Counted from the first letter of the stretch, positions 35,596-48,027 are shown. The stretch is DNA of 64,000 bases from Rotaria sordida (GCA_905250125.1 CAJNOL010000101.1:62001-126000); one strand, 5' to 3'. Notes: generated by a model not told the origin, from the letters alone. Numbers and translations: made by a program.

Positions 35596-36416
35596 ACGGG
35601 TGATCCACAATGAATCGAGCTAATTGTAAATGCAAATTTTTAAATCCTTTATTATTCATATAAAATATTCACCTAATATATCAAAAGATGAAGAATTTCA
35701 AGCTGTACAAAATTGTTTACTTCACTTTTACAAAAAGCTCTTTTTTTTTAAGTGCGAAGTGACCAATACACTGAGATACACTGTAAATCTCTGCTGTGGA
35801 ACTTAAAATGAACGAAAAAAGTGTGGCATCGCTACAGAAAAATAATCTTTCAGTTATATTTCAAAACTTTAAAACGACAATTTCATGTAATAATTCAAGA
35901 CACAATAATGAAAAAAAAAATTTTATATCCATGTTGGAACTTACTCGGTTTTTTATGAATTTTGGCAAAAACATGTTATACTGTGGTTCATCATCTACAT
36001 AATCTTATAGAGAACAAAATTCTGCATTTTTTAATGTCCAGATAAGGACTTTACAACTGAACTTTAACTTCAAAGAAAAAATACTTCGTTATTTAAAAGA
36101 TCATCATGAAGGATATTGTCAAGAAATTTTTAACTCTCCAGTAAAACTCGAGTATTCGAAAGTGGATCAACCACACACAGAATAAATTTCTCTATCTTTT
36201 GATATAAACCTTCAAGATCCTCTATACTATTTATAACACACGAGCAACGATACGTTGTATTTAGAATATACAGGATGTATGAATGTTTGGACTGTCATGC
36301 AAAAGCAAAATATGCGTGTTAAAAGTGAAGTTCTTAGTTTTGTAAATTTTGTATGACTTTAAATGAGAGGAAAATTACATATATATTTAGTCCTATTCAT
36401 TATGGCCCACCCGTTA
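35594..36416. mobile_element. Palindromic element with TA duplication, mariner-like ends
   Basis: The left end reads ACGGGTGATCCACAATGAAT (from 35596) and the right end, on the other strand, ACGGGTGGGCCATAATGAAT (to 36414). TA flanks both sides (35594-35595 and 36415-36416). The 819-bp length and TA target suggest a Tc1/mariner-type element. Inner arms are only moderately similar (ACTTCACTTTTA-containing stretches pair). An open frame at 35796-36002 continues weakly in another frame and may be a decayed coding remnant, but no catalytic motif was seen. Confidence 0.7.
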
Positions 36417-37465
36417 AATGCTATTTTTCGTCAAAAAGCTCGACTTTTGTCAATAAGCATATGAACATGTTGCCTAGTATACGAATTTATAAGAGTAGTT
36501 TTGATTCTCGAAGATTTTTGGGCGCTTTATGAATGATCTTTGAAACTATGTAGATAAATAATGATGTCTAGCGCAAGTATTAAAATTTTTTGTAGAATTA
36601 GATTTGTAAAATAAATTAAATATTTTTCAGAGGTAATCAAATCTTGTGCATCCTAGAGACACATACTTTTGAAATCTATAATGGCATGAAAGTGTAGGTG
36701 TAGATATTCTCTTCACTCACACCGATAATATCTCACGCACTCTGTCGAAGTTAGATTTTTGAGGGAGAACTTTTGATATGCCGTTATTCTTTCTTCTCGT
36801 ATATTGTATAGTACAATAATTTATTAAACTGTAATACAAGTTACAACTACATAGAAATATATAAACTATTTAAAGTATTTGAAATTTCAATGAATTCTTT
36901 CTTTGCAACTGAAATAACGATTCAAAATTGTCTCAGCTTTTTCATATTTATTTAAAAATCTTAATAAATTTCGACATGATTTTAATGCTTATATAAAAAT
37001 GATCGGAATCGAGAAGGAATTGATTTTTTCCGTATAATTACTTTTGATGATGACTAATTTTTCGTCAATAAATAGATGCTTAGATTTTTTTCTCTGGCAA
37101 TAACAAAAATAAACTAAATGATCATTTGTCCTTAGTTTGATTGCATGGCAACAGAAGGATCTAATTATTGTTATAATATATGTTGTGAGTTTCCTATTCG
37201 ATCTCGTGTAAAGTATATTAATGTATCGAATAAAAACTGACAATTATATCATTAGAAATTTAACACACTAATATCATGTCCGTTATTATTATCTACTACT
37301 AAACAAATCGCTATTTGTTCGTATCATAGGAAAAAGAAATGAGACTATTTTTTCATACTAGACTTTAATGACTCTGTCATGTGGTGTCGATCTCTGTAAA
37401 GGATTGTTTAATCGACAATTAGGGTAGCATATGATGCGTAGGTAGAAAGCTTTTTTTTTCATGCC
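36417..37465. other. Intergenic, no gene seen
   Basis: About 1 kb of AT-rich sequence. A minus-strand frame at 36989-37243 has no recognisable motif. Nothing else supported. Confidence 0.4.
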
Positions 37466-37473
37466 TATATATT
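37466..37473 (+). promoter_or_regulatory. TATA box of the Cys-rich peptide gene
   Basis: TATATATT stands 141 bp upstream of the ATG. A GT...TATAG pair (about 37,531 to 37,591) just before the ATG suggests a 5' UTR intron, which would put the start site at a normal distance from this TATA box. Inferred from position. Confidence 0.45.
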
Positions 37474-37606
37474 GCTCTTCAATATCCATTTACTGTGATA
37501 GAATTTTCATTATTCGATCAATAATTATTTGGTGGGTATGATTTATTTTGTGTTTATTAAATATGAACTGTTTTTCTTTTCTTTTCTATAGAATAATTTT
37601 TCCATA

Positions 37607-37849
37607 ATGCGTTTATTATCAATTTTCTCCCTCTTCATCTTTTGTTTATCTTTATTGATGATTAATGGTGAGGTTGACTACAATGTTGACTCAGGTCTCA
37701 ATGGATGTGAAGACGCTTGTAGAGCAGCATGCTTAGCACATTGTCCTAAAGGAGGATGTGAACACCCTGGTCCAACTTATTCTTGGTCATCAGGTATATG
37801 TTATGGTTGTAATTGTCCTGTTTTTCATCCGGATGATGAACATTGGTAA
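37607..37849 (+). CDS. Small secreted cysteine-rich peptide
   Basis: An 80-residue single-exon coding frame. The first 21 residues form a signal peptide (MRLLSIFSLFIFCLSLLMING). The mature part has eight cysteines, spaced C-X3-C-X3-C-X3-C-X4-C, then a Gly/Pro/Trp stretch and C-X2-C-X-C, and ends in an acidic FHPDDEHW tail. Eight paired cysteines imply a disulfide-stapled extracellular peptide. No known family was recognised; an antimicrobial, mucus-associated or signalling role are all open. A splice acceptor directly before the ATG region (TTTCTATAG at 37583-37591) supports a real transcript. Confidence 0.7.
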   Translation: MRLLSIFSLFIFCLSLLMINGEVDYNVDSGLNGCEDACRAACLAHCPKGGCEHPGPTYSWSSGICYGCNCPVFHPDDEHW

Positions 37850-40800
37850 TAAACAAAAAAACAAATTAAGAACGAATGGTGATGGAAATCTTCTTTTTTT
37901 TTTTTGTCCCTTAATTTTAACATTTTTAATGAATTATTTATAAAAGATAAAGAAAAATTGTTGTATTCATTTTATCTTATGAAGAACGAACTATAAATAA
38001 AATTATAAATACAACGATGAATATGACTAAAAATAGATAAATAAATGTAAAGAAAAAAATGCCGACACAATATTTCTTTTTTTCTTTGATATTGTTTTTC
38101 TTCTATAAACTAAATTTGGAAATTTTGTTTTTTTCATATTATTACATGATATAATTAGTTCTTTTAAATATTGAAAAGCAATAGAATCAATTCATATACA
38201 TTTATCAACATATTTTGTTTTCATCATGCAATGATGTTAAATATTTGATTTTATCTTTATTGATGAATTCTTCTGTTTTATTTGATAATAATCATAAGAA
38301 ATTTAGATCTTCTTGTCGAATTATCTTTTCTGACATAATGTGATAATTTTATCTTATTTGAATTTATAAATGAATAGCAGAACTACTAGTTGTCAGAGTT
38401 GATTGATTGAATGATACGTAATCATGATTTAATCTTGTAATGATAAAAGAAAATTCATTCATAAATATTGACAAGAATATTTATTAATAACATTCTTTTT
38501 TGAAAAATAGATTATACTATTTTTTTGTTCTTTGGTATTCATCATTAAACTCAAAAAAAAAAAATAAAAATAACTTCTTAATGCACGTAACATTAAAAAT
38601 AAAATGACATTTTTGAAAATGTCAAAAGAAATCTTTGACAAATGTTTTAATCAACAATCGTAATCATTTACCTCAATGATTATTTTATTACATAATTAAT
38701 ATAATGTCATAACTGTCAGTTGGCGAAGAAATTCTTCATCTTTTTTTCTTATACATTTAGATAATTAATTGAACAATGTCATAAAAAATAGATTTGATGA
38801 AAATAATATTTTTTATCATTTAATCTGTAATAAAGAATTTTCCTTTCTTTTCTTTATTTGTTCTTCGTTGAAAAGAAAATTTATTTTGTTGATTAGAATG
38901 TCGATCGAATAATATGCCATTGAAAAATGAACAATAAAGTAATGGTCTAAGCATCGATCATATTAATTATGTACGAACAAAAAAAAAATACTTCTCTCTT
39001 TATCTATTATTATATTCTAGTTCCATTTTCTTTATATTATGGCTATTTATGCAAACAAAAAATATCTGCTATTAAAGTATAAAAGATTTCTACTTTAGTG
39101 CTTCATCTTCTTTTCTCTTTCTTTCTCTCTCTCTCTCTCTCTATTCTTTTTATATTTGGTCTAGATGAAGTCTTCATCATTCAATTTCCCTTATCTTACA
39201 CATCAATGTGTTGCCAGCTCTTTACTTTCCTCAAAAAGATACATGCTTGGTTTAGTTTTTTATGAATTATTCTGATTGTTTCTTGAAGAAAACTATTCGT
39301 AAAATAATTTAATTATATATATATATATACATATATATATGAAATATTGGTAAAAGATGAATTGCATTTTGATGCGTATTATCTCAATCATATCTAAGCT
39401 TGTAGATCATAGTAGAAAAATCCACCTGTTTGTAGAATAACTTATACAATAAGTAAAATGTGCATTTCAAATGGAAGGAAGTATGCCTTGATTGTCTTTG
39501 CCTAGATAGTAAAATGATGATAGTTCTTTCTAAGGCTGCATGATGTTTCCGGTGTGAATTTCGTTCTTTTCTTGTCGGCTTCTTTTTCTCTCCTTCTCGT
39601 TTATTATCGAGTCGAGAATCGGCAGTAGTAATGCAACATACTCATCAAGTGGTTTATCAACAATGTGTGTTTACCCACTTGTTTTCAATGCGTTGTCTTT
39701 TTCTCGAGCAAGATAGACACCAACACAAATAGTTATATGCATGTAAAGTATTTCTTTCAATCTCGGCTAACGATCACGAACATCATTTAAAGATAGTTGT
39801 TGACTGAAAATAGAATAAGGAAACATGCACACACACACATACATACACATATCTACGCATCGCGTTCACTTGGCGTCGACTAATAAGTTTATAGAAATAG
39901 TGAAGGAAGGCAACTAATATCACAAATGAGCTGTAATCAAATAATGATTGATTTTCCTAGGGACTCTACATCATACAAGTCTTTTATTTATTTCATGCGA
40001 ATTATTTCTTTTTTTTTCTTCCTCTTATCGTAACAAGTATGTATCTATATATATGTCAAAAATAGAAACTCTAGTTGGATATTTAAAATTTTTGATTACA
40101 TTCGTCCGTTACCGATTTTTTACGCTAAACTTAATTATCTTATAGTCTGTTATGAAAGAGAGGAAAAAAAAGGAACAGAGTACTATTAAGTCTACTGTCT
40201 ATACACATTACTGTCTTTTTCTTTTCCTTATTTTTCATTGTACTAATCGCTATTCGATCAAGTTTTTTCTGCATCTTAGGCAATTATATCATAAACAAGT
40301 CTGTCTGTCTGTATGTCTTTTTTGCACTTATACGCATCATAACATATTAAGATACACCTATTTCTTAGCATGTAGAAAAACAAAAACGAAACGGTGTCTC
40401 TTGAGAAATCATGTAGATTCATAGATAAAAAAATGGATATATAATGGATGAAAGCGCAAAATAAAAGGAGAGTAAGAGAGAGAGAGAGAGAAAAAAGTAG
40501 AACAGTAGTATAACATGCTTATAGACACATACCACAGTGAAGAAAAACATTAATTCACAGCGGCAGCGGAAGAAATCTTAGTTGGAAACTCATTAAGTAC
40601 TAATGATAAATGCGAAGCATCTCAGAAAAAAAAGTGTAATAATTACAATAGCAAATTCTTTTCTTTTCTTTTTTTTTTTTCTTTTTCTTCTTGTAGATTT
40701 CATTCTGTTGTATACATATATATCTTTCCCCTCATTTCGTGCTTTTTTTTTTTGTTTGCTCGTTTAATTTTCTTTATTCGTAATTTAGAATAAATTTTAA

Positions 40801-42294
40801 TAGATAAAAATTTGAATTATTGATATTAATCAAATACAATCCAAATATTATTTTCAATCATCATGTTCCATTGGTGGATCTTGGAAGCATTGGAAAAGTA
40901 AGTCTCTGTTAATTCACACTTGCGTGATACAATCATCATTACTTGAGAAATAATAATGAACGATAGGAAAAGAAAAAGCGAAGAACTATATATATATGTA
41001 TATATAATAAATTTAATTAGATTCAAAGTGAATCATGGGAATTATTTTCATTTAAAATTGTTTTTTTCTCTGTCATAATAAAATATATTCTGATTGATTA
41101 TCTTATTTTTTTATATGTATAAATTATTTCACAATAGAATTCTGTTTTTTTGCTTTACATTTTTTAAGAAACCAGAATAGAACTTAGAAATCGAACATTT
41201 TCTATACTTTATAGTCATAAAATTGTTGATCGATTTCTGTTTGACAAACAAAATTGATGGATAACATGCATTACTTAAGTAGTATTTCTATAATATTCTA
41301 ATCTGGATCAATAAGTCGGATTATAAACACAATATAAAACAATAGAATCACTATCTATAATCTACTTGCATAAATGAAGAAAAGACTTCAAAAGAGAAAA
41401 GAAAAAGAGTAGAACAAATTAATCTATCATGATTTCGAATATAATTAGAATTACTAATTAAACTATATATTACATCATGGAATTCTATTTAAATATATTA
41501 TTCAAATGTATTCATTTGTTAAATCCTACAAATTCTTATTTGACATTTTAAATAATAATAATTTGAAGAAAGAAAATCGAAAAGGTTAAAATATATTGCA
41601 TGATTTTTAATGATTCTTAACCTATATTTAATTACGATACAATGAAAGACATAAGAAAAGTTTTTGATCATATATACAATTCTTGTATTAATAACAAAAC
41701 AAGCATTGCTAAATTGTATTTGATTATTGAGATAATCAATTGTTATACATAATACAGAAAATAAATATGATTTTGTGTTTGACTTGTCATAAGATAGAAC
41801 ATACAGAGAAAAAAAACAGACGTATTTAGTTTACTTATGACTCTAAAAATGACTAACAAAAAGGAAAGTATAAAGCAGTGAATATCATGAATGATGTAAA
41901 CTTTCTTTAGTTCTTATTAAATCTGATTAGTGATATAAGACCAAATGTTTTATATGAAATATCATCAATAAATCAGATATCATTATATAATATCGATGGT
42001 AAAAGAAAAGAAAATATTCAATCGAGGTTCTATCTCATGTTCTATTAAGCAGTGGTTTATTAAGAATATAAATAAATAATTTTTTCAAGGCACTCCATAG
42101 AGACACATATGGAGTGATTGTATACACATTTTTGTATTTTTGACTTTTCAGCGCTGTATCTTTGCCAATTGAAAAGATAGAAGAAAACAATTTTTTTCAC
42201 AAACAAGATAAACCAAACATTTTTCTTTCGTTTACTGTTTGTTATCGAGAACAGACTCTACGTTGGTTTTTCCAAGAATTCCACTACCATTATA
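37850..42294. other. Long region upstream of innexin, rich in simple repeats
   Basis: About 4.4 kb without a supported exon. Contains (CT)n at 39,121-39,141, (TA)n at 39,314-39,341, (CA)n at 39,829-39,840, (AG)n at 40,475-40,491 and pyrimidine tracts near 40,660-40,690 and 40,745-40,756. The density of dinucleotide and purine/pyrimidine tracts is higher than elsewhere. As the innexin 5' exon was not found, part of this may be its promoter, 5' UTR exons or first intron. A small CACTCCATA/TATGGAGTG hairpin is near 42,091. Confidence 0.45.
39121..39141. repeat. (CT)n microsatellite
   Basis: A pure CT run of about 10 units within a longer pyrimidine tract starting near 39,105. Confidence 0.85.
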
Positions 42295-42965
42295 TAATTG
42301 CCCTTAATTTGGGTGAATGAATAATACTATCTATGCTAGTTGGATTTAATAAAAATCAAATTTTCGAGTATATCTCGATATTTTCATGTCTTACTCTCGC
42401 TACTAAAAATGTTCAGCTCAACATGTCCTACAAGACTTTATTAGTTTTGCTGGTTCAATACAAGTGAACAACTTGTTTTCAATCAAAATCCAAGATTTTC
42501 ATTGACTCCTGAGATTTTCGGCAATAACAATCGATTTTATTCTTTTGTGTTTAGTAGAGCATTATTTTTTTATTCTATTGTATGACGAAAACATCTTAGT
42601 GAGTCTTCCTCTTGACTTTCAAGTATACTAAGTAGGATATCACAACTAGTATACTTGTGCATCTCTATATAGACCCATTGGAATGTTTTCGTCATATATA
42701 GAATTGTACAACAATCTCAGAGGAGTTAAAATCGATTGTTGTTCTCAAAAATTCCTGGAGCCAGCAAAAACCTTAGATTTCGGTCGAAAACAAATAGTTC
42801 ACTTATATCGAAGCGAAAAAACTAGTATAGTCTTGTAGAACATGGTAAACTGAACACTTTTAGTAACGAGAGTGAATCGTGAAAATTTGATTTTACTAGC
42901 CACAACTAGCATAACTGGTATTATACATTCATCTCAATCGAGGGTGAATATATAATAATAGTAAG
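42295..42965. mobile_element. Palindromic long-TIR element upstream of innexin
   Basis: Left-arm words pair with the complement of the right arm: TCTATGCTAGTTGGATT with GTTATGCTAGTTGTGGC; AAAATCAAATTTTC in both; TCTCGCTACTAAAAATGTTC with TCTCGTTACTAAAAGTGTTC; TACAAGACTTTATTAGTTTT with TACAAGACTATACTAGTTTT; AACAATCGATTTTA in both. The arms are about 250-280 bp around 42,540-42,740. No coding capacity. Ends approximate; both flanks carry ATTATATA-like sequence, so the insertion site is unresolved. Confidence 0.75.
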
Positions 42966-43174
42966 ACTCTCAGAAAAACCGGCGTTTTGAGTAACCGTGT
43001 TCGTGAAGAAAATTATTTTTCTATCTTTTAAAATGGCAAGGATACAGAACTTGAAAGTTAAAAAAAATACAAAAAAGTGTATAAATTCGTTCGACGTATC
43101 TCTATTTACCTTTTAATCATTATAATTTCTCTTACCTGTCTTTTGATATAGACAAACGTTTGTTTTTGTTTTAG

Positions 43175-46100
43175 CACGGCTGTTTTCCTCTTTGATTTTG
43201 CTGCCAGGGCAGCTCATCATGGACATGATGCTGCTTATGATGATGATTTCTATGATCGTTTATCTCGTCGTTATTCTGTTATTCTTCTTGTCATATTTAC
43301 CGTACTTGTATCAACAAAACAATATGTTGGTGAACCAATAGCTTGTTTTTGTCCAGCACATTTTACAGGTACACATGTTGAATATACAAATAATATATGT
43401 TGGATATCAAATACATATTTTGTTTCATTTGATCGTCTTTTACCAAAACATCCAAATCCAAAAACTGAACAATATATTTATTTTTATCAATATGTACCAT
43501 TTATTCTTATCGTACAAGCTTTACTTTTTTATATTCCATCACTTATATGGTCATCATTAAATTCTAAAAGTGGTTATGATCTAAGTATGCTTGTAACACA
43601 TGCTCGTATTATTGATACATATACATCAGATATACGTGAAATATCAGTTCGTCATTTAGCACGTTTTATTGATAAAGCACTTGAATATCATAGACATAAA
43701 CGTTTAGAATATTTTGAACAATTACGTTCCATAAAATGTTCATCATTATCATCAATATATTCATTTTTTTTATTAAATAATCATATAACAATGCGTGACA
43801 ATCATTTAATGTGGTCTTTTTTATTTTCTAAACTACTTTATTTGCTCAATGCTTTTGGACAATTATATTTGCTCAATTTTTTTCTTGGCAATGATTATCA
43901 TATGTATGGTTTTTCTGTAATAAAAGCTTTATTTACTGGTAATAATGAAAATTGGACAGTAACACCAAGATTTCCTCGAGTTACATGGTATGTTTAAATA
44001 GAACAAGAAAACAATCCTGTTATTTCTTTTTTTAAATCTTCTTTCCATGAAAAATAGTTCGTAAATTAAAATAAACTTAATATAATTTAATAATAACTAG
44101 ATAGTGTGTTCCTAATTATTAATACCATATTGCAAATTCACTTTGAAAAGAAAATCTAATAAACAATTCAAAAATCATAAAAATTGTGTCAGAAAAAATA
44201 GACTTAAGAGTTATTTATATTTTTTCTTATTGTAAAAGAGAAAAAAAAAACAAGTTTAAATCAAAGATAAGACTAATCGGATTTTCTTCTAAATGCCACC
44301 CATCAAGATTAGTATAGACATATGAATGATTCTTCAATTATTTCTTTTTCTCTTTAGTCTTTACCGTACTAAAGTAAATGTAATCACTATCTAATTAACA
44401 TCAATATGCTTTATTCATGAATTACATGTGGACTATGCACGTGCATAAAAAGTTGCCATATACAAGCTTATCTATTGTTCACAGCGGTCTCTTTTCTTTC
44501 ATCTCTCTTTCTCAATCGTCTTTGCTAACATATACTAGTAAGATGATTGAGAAAGAGAGATGAAAGAAAAGGGCTCGTCTTTAACCAGCGTTTATTCAGA
44601 TTTTCTCTTCCGGAATGGTGATTTAAAACTCTGGAAGAGTGAACATCTATTTTGGAGAGCATGGTCTTATAGTGTATAGCACAATAATCGCAAACTTTGG
44701 GAGGACCAATCCGATCGCCAAAGGAACGCTACCCTCTCAATTCTCACACTGAATAAAACACTGTCCTTAAACAACATATAAGCTACTATAAGAGGTATCT
44801 TATAAATTTTGGACATTAACGAAAATTACTTTATATGTAAACCAAGAGCAGTTTCTACCCAACTATATCTAATTAATCTTCGAGTACTTAGGATTATGTT
44901 TTAAATAATCATATTATCTGATGATACTATCTTTTTTTTTTAATAATAGTGATAAAAACAGAAGAAAAATGATAAATAAAATCTCTAAATCGGCAGGTAT
45001 TTTTTAATAAGTTTTAATGAACTATGATTTCATCATATGTAACGTAATACAATTATACAAAGCGATATGTAGTATCCAGGATGTGGATGTGACTATCATC
45101 TTTACCTACACTCTTATTATCACGTTTCTTCCATTTATATCACTATTATCAAAAAGGATAATGACATCGAATCATATGTCATTTAAAACATCGTTCTAAG
45201 TATTCGAAATTTATATAGATATTGTTAGGTAGAGGATCACTATTTATTTACATATAAACTAATTTTCGTTGAGACTCAGAACTAATGAGACACCCTTTGT
45301 AGACACTTTTTAGGCATCTGTGTGGCTTACAAGCAATTCGCAAATAAGTCTCATCATTTTGTCTCTTTTAATTTTGTAAGAAAACGAAAATTTATTGAAG
45401 GATTCAAAATATTGAAAATTAAATTGTTTTTTTTTTCTAATTATATGCCAGATATATATTATTAAATTCTAAATAAAAAATAAGAAACTATTGTTTTATT
45501 TTAGGTGTAATTTTGCTGTACGAAATTTAGCCGATAATATTCATACATATACAGTTCAATGTAGTTTACCAATAAATTTATTTAATGAAAAAATTTTTTT
45601 AATCATATGGTTTTGGCTTTATTTTACAACTTTATGTACATTATTTGGTTTTCTTTATTGGATCAGTTCATTTTTTTTTCCAAAATTTTATAAATCACAT
45701 ATACAGCGTTATTTATCATCAATGAAACGTATTAATATTCATCATTTTCCTCAAACTCTATTTCAAGAACAACAATATCGTTATCTTCCATACCATTCTT
45801 ATCCTCATCATCATCATCATCATCATTCAAGTTATCATCGTCGTCATTCATTTAGTCATTCACATTATGGTACAAGTAGTAGTCATTATGGTTCATTACA
45901 TATGGGTCATCCTCATCATGGTCTTTTATCATCATTTACTGGTCGAACATTAAAACCAAATTTTGATTTAGTTCGTTTGTCACGTGTACATGATCAATTA
46001 AATCTTCCTATAACAACAACAGCAACAGAAAATAATGAAATAAATGCAACATCATCCGCTGATGATCAAACACCACCATCACCATCAACTCCACAACCAA

Positions 46101-46306
46101 TACCGGTACCTCAAATGATACCATTTTCGACACCAAATGAGGAAGATCGTTTATTAACAAATTTTTTAACAGATTATCTTGGTCGAGATGGTATACTTGT
46201 TTTATATATTTTAAAAATGAATACAAATGAAGTTATAACAGGTGAAATTGTTACAGCTTTATTTGAATTATTTAAAGCAAGTATTCAGACTGATACAACA
46301 GAATAA
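43175..46306 (+). CDS. Innexin (gap-junction channel protein), 5' exon not found
   Basis: Two exons, 43175-43987 and 45505-46306, joined in phase (split Trp codon TG/G), give 538 residues. The reading frame enters exon 43175 at the third codon position, so an upstream exon with the start codon is missing from this model. Four membrane helices are visible: RYSVILLVIFTVLVS, YVPFILIVQALLFYIPSLIW, LFSKLLYLLNAFGQLYLL and IFLIIWFWLYFTTLCTLFGF. The hallmark STKQYVGEPIACFCPAHFTG follows helix 1. Loop 1 has three cysteines instead of the usual two, and loop 2 has the usual two (TWCNF and VQCSL). The cytoplasmic tail is long, with a His/Ser-rich region (a run of seven His, then HS-HYG repeats) and a Pro-rich stretch. 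Innexins form invertebrate gap junctions and hemichannels. Intron 43988-45504 contains a 27-bp perfect hairpin. Confidence 0.92.
44491..44571. repeat. Perfect 27-bp-arm hairpin in the innexin intron
   Basis: 44491-44517 (pyrimidine-rich, starting CTTTTCTTTCATCTCTC) is the exact reverse complement of 44545-44571. The 27-nt spacer is itself partly self-complementary. Transcribed with innexin, it would fold into an about 80-nt stem-loop. Origin could be a recent inverted duplication or a hairpin RNA locus. Confidence 0.9.
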
Positions 46307-46355
46307 ATGTTCTATTGGTAGACGGTGTTTTTCTTTTTTTTTTTTTTTATTTATA

Positions 46356-47821
46356 TTAATAATTGGATTTAAATTGAGTAAAATGTGATATCAATGTCTC
46401 TGAAAATAAACGACGTAGATTTGTATTATGATCAAGTAAATCTCGAATAATAGTTGTTTTTGTTGTCAAATGAACAAGATTAAAATCAGGAAAATATCTG
46501 TGAAAAAAAAAACAAAATGAAATCATTGAGAATAATATTTCAAGAAAAAAAAAATATTTCTTTTTTGTTTTTTTTACTCATTATTTTCTTCAATAGTATC
46601 AAATTTTTCAATGATTATATCAATATTTGAATTATTAAATAATAATGCTGAAAGAACTTTTAATGATTGAATTCGATTTAATAATGCATTTTGTTTTAAA
46701 ATATTTAATAGAGCATAGAATATTATTGGTACAAGTTGATCATCACGTACAAGACTATCTATATGAATAAATATAAGGAAAGATCAGAATTGTTAATTAT
46801 TCTTTATTTTACCATTTTGATCTTCATTTTCTAAGCTAATTCTTTTCATAAGTATATCATTTCTAAATATACATTCAATACCATCAGCTATTGGCCATAG
46901 AGTTTCATCTTTATCAATAAGTTCACTCCATTGATATGATGGTTTAATAATTAATGTATGTTTTAATAAAGAAGCAAGTTTAAGTGCTGGAAAACCAAGT
47001 ACAAGACTATAAATAAGAACATTCGATTTGATACGATCACGAATATCATCAATTATATAACGAATATGATGTGGTGCAACACATAGAAAAACAATATCAC
47101 AATGTTGAACAATATAAGCATTATTAAATTTACAAAATCCTACTCCATTTTGAATCATATCAGCTAGAAATATTTTTCTTATTGAATGGAAAAACAAAAA
47201 TCTGTAATTCCATTTACATACTTAATAAATCAGCTTGTCGACTGGACTAAAGAAATAACAACAACAACAACAACACATACATAATTATTATTAAAGATTC
47301 GAAGAAAAATATATTCGTTAAAATGATAAGTTAATTGTTATTTCAATCATGTTAACTTTGAATACTTACAAGACATAACTCATCTGGATAAACATCTCCA
47401 TATTTTAATAAAAATGTAGCAAGTAAATGTCCAATACGTCCAACACCAATAATACCAATTTTAAGACCCGGTTCTCGACATACTTCAGCCATTAGACGAT
47501 GACTTCGTTTTTTGTCTGGTGTACCTTTTAATTTTTCACCTTCACGTCTAAGATATATTTGTTTAAATAAAACACAAAACGATTTAGTTTTTTTTTTTCT
47601 TTAATCATTTACTTAATACGATTAGCAAGTGAAACAAAATAACATGCATGAGCAATATGTGCTGCTGTTAATAAATTTGAACGACGACGTAATTGAATAA
47701 ATAAATCATTATATTCACCAGGACATAAGTTTTTAAATTGAATACTTTCAAGTCCTGATATTAAATCACCTGTTGGTGGATCGAAAAGTGTTTTTAATGT
47801 TGATGATTGAAATAGATCCAT
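46356..47821 (-). CDS. NOXRED1: NADP-dependent oxidoreductase domain protein, NOXRED1-like
   Basis: Six exons, 47613-47821, 47370-47547, 47222-47246 (a 25-bp micro-exon), 46813-47163, 46578-46758 and 46356-46497, all in phase, give 361 aa, the length of animal NOXRED1. A Rossmann dinucleotide site reads IGIIGVGRIGHLLATFLL in exon 2. Then come SSRQADLL, the strand DIVFLCVAPHHI and the segment SNVLIYSLVLGFPALKLASLL, the order seen in pyrroline-5-carboxylate-reductase-like proteins. The substrate of NOXRED1 is not known to me. The stop is only about 50 bp from the innexin stop (46306), so the two genes converge closely and their 3' UTRs may overlap. Confidence 0.85.
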
Positions 47822-48027
47822 TAAAAAAAAAATTAAAAATCTGTAAATTATTCGATAAAAGAAAAAAAAATCATTTCTTTTTCTTTTTGTTTTTTAGATA
47901 AATGAATAAAGAATTAATAAGAATATGTGAAAGTGAAATAAAAAAATTATATCACACAATGGAAAGAAATAGTTATAAAGTTACAAGTTAACATCTGACC
48001 AATCGGAACAAAAAAATATCATTTCGA

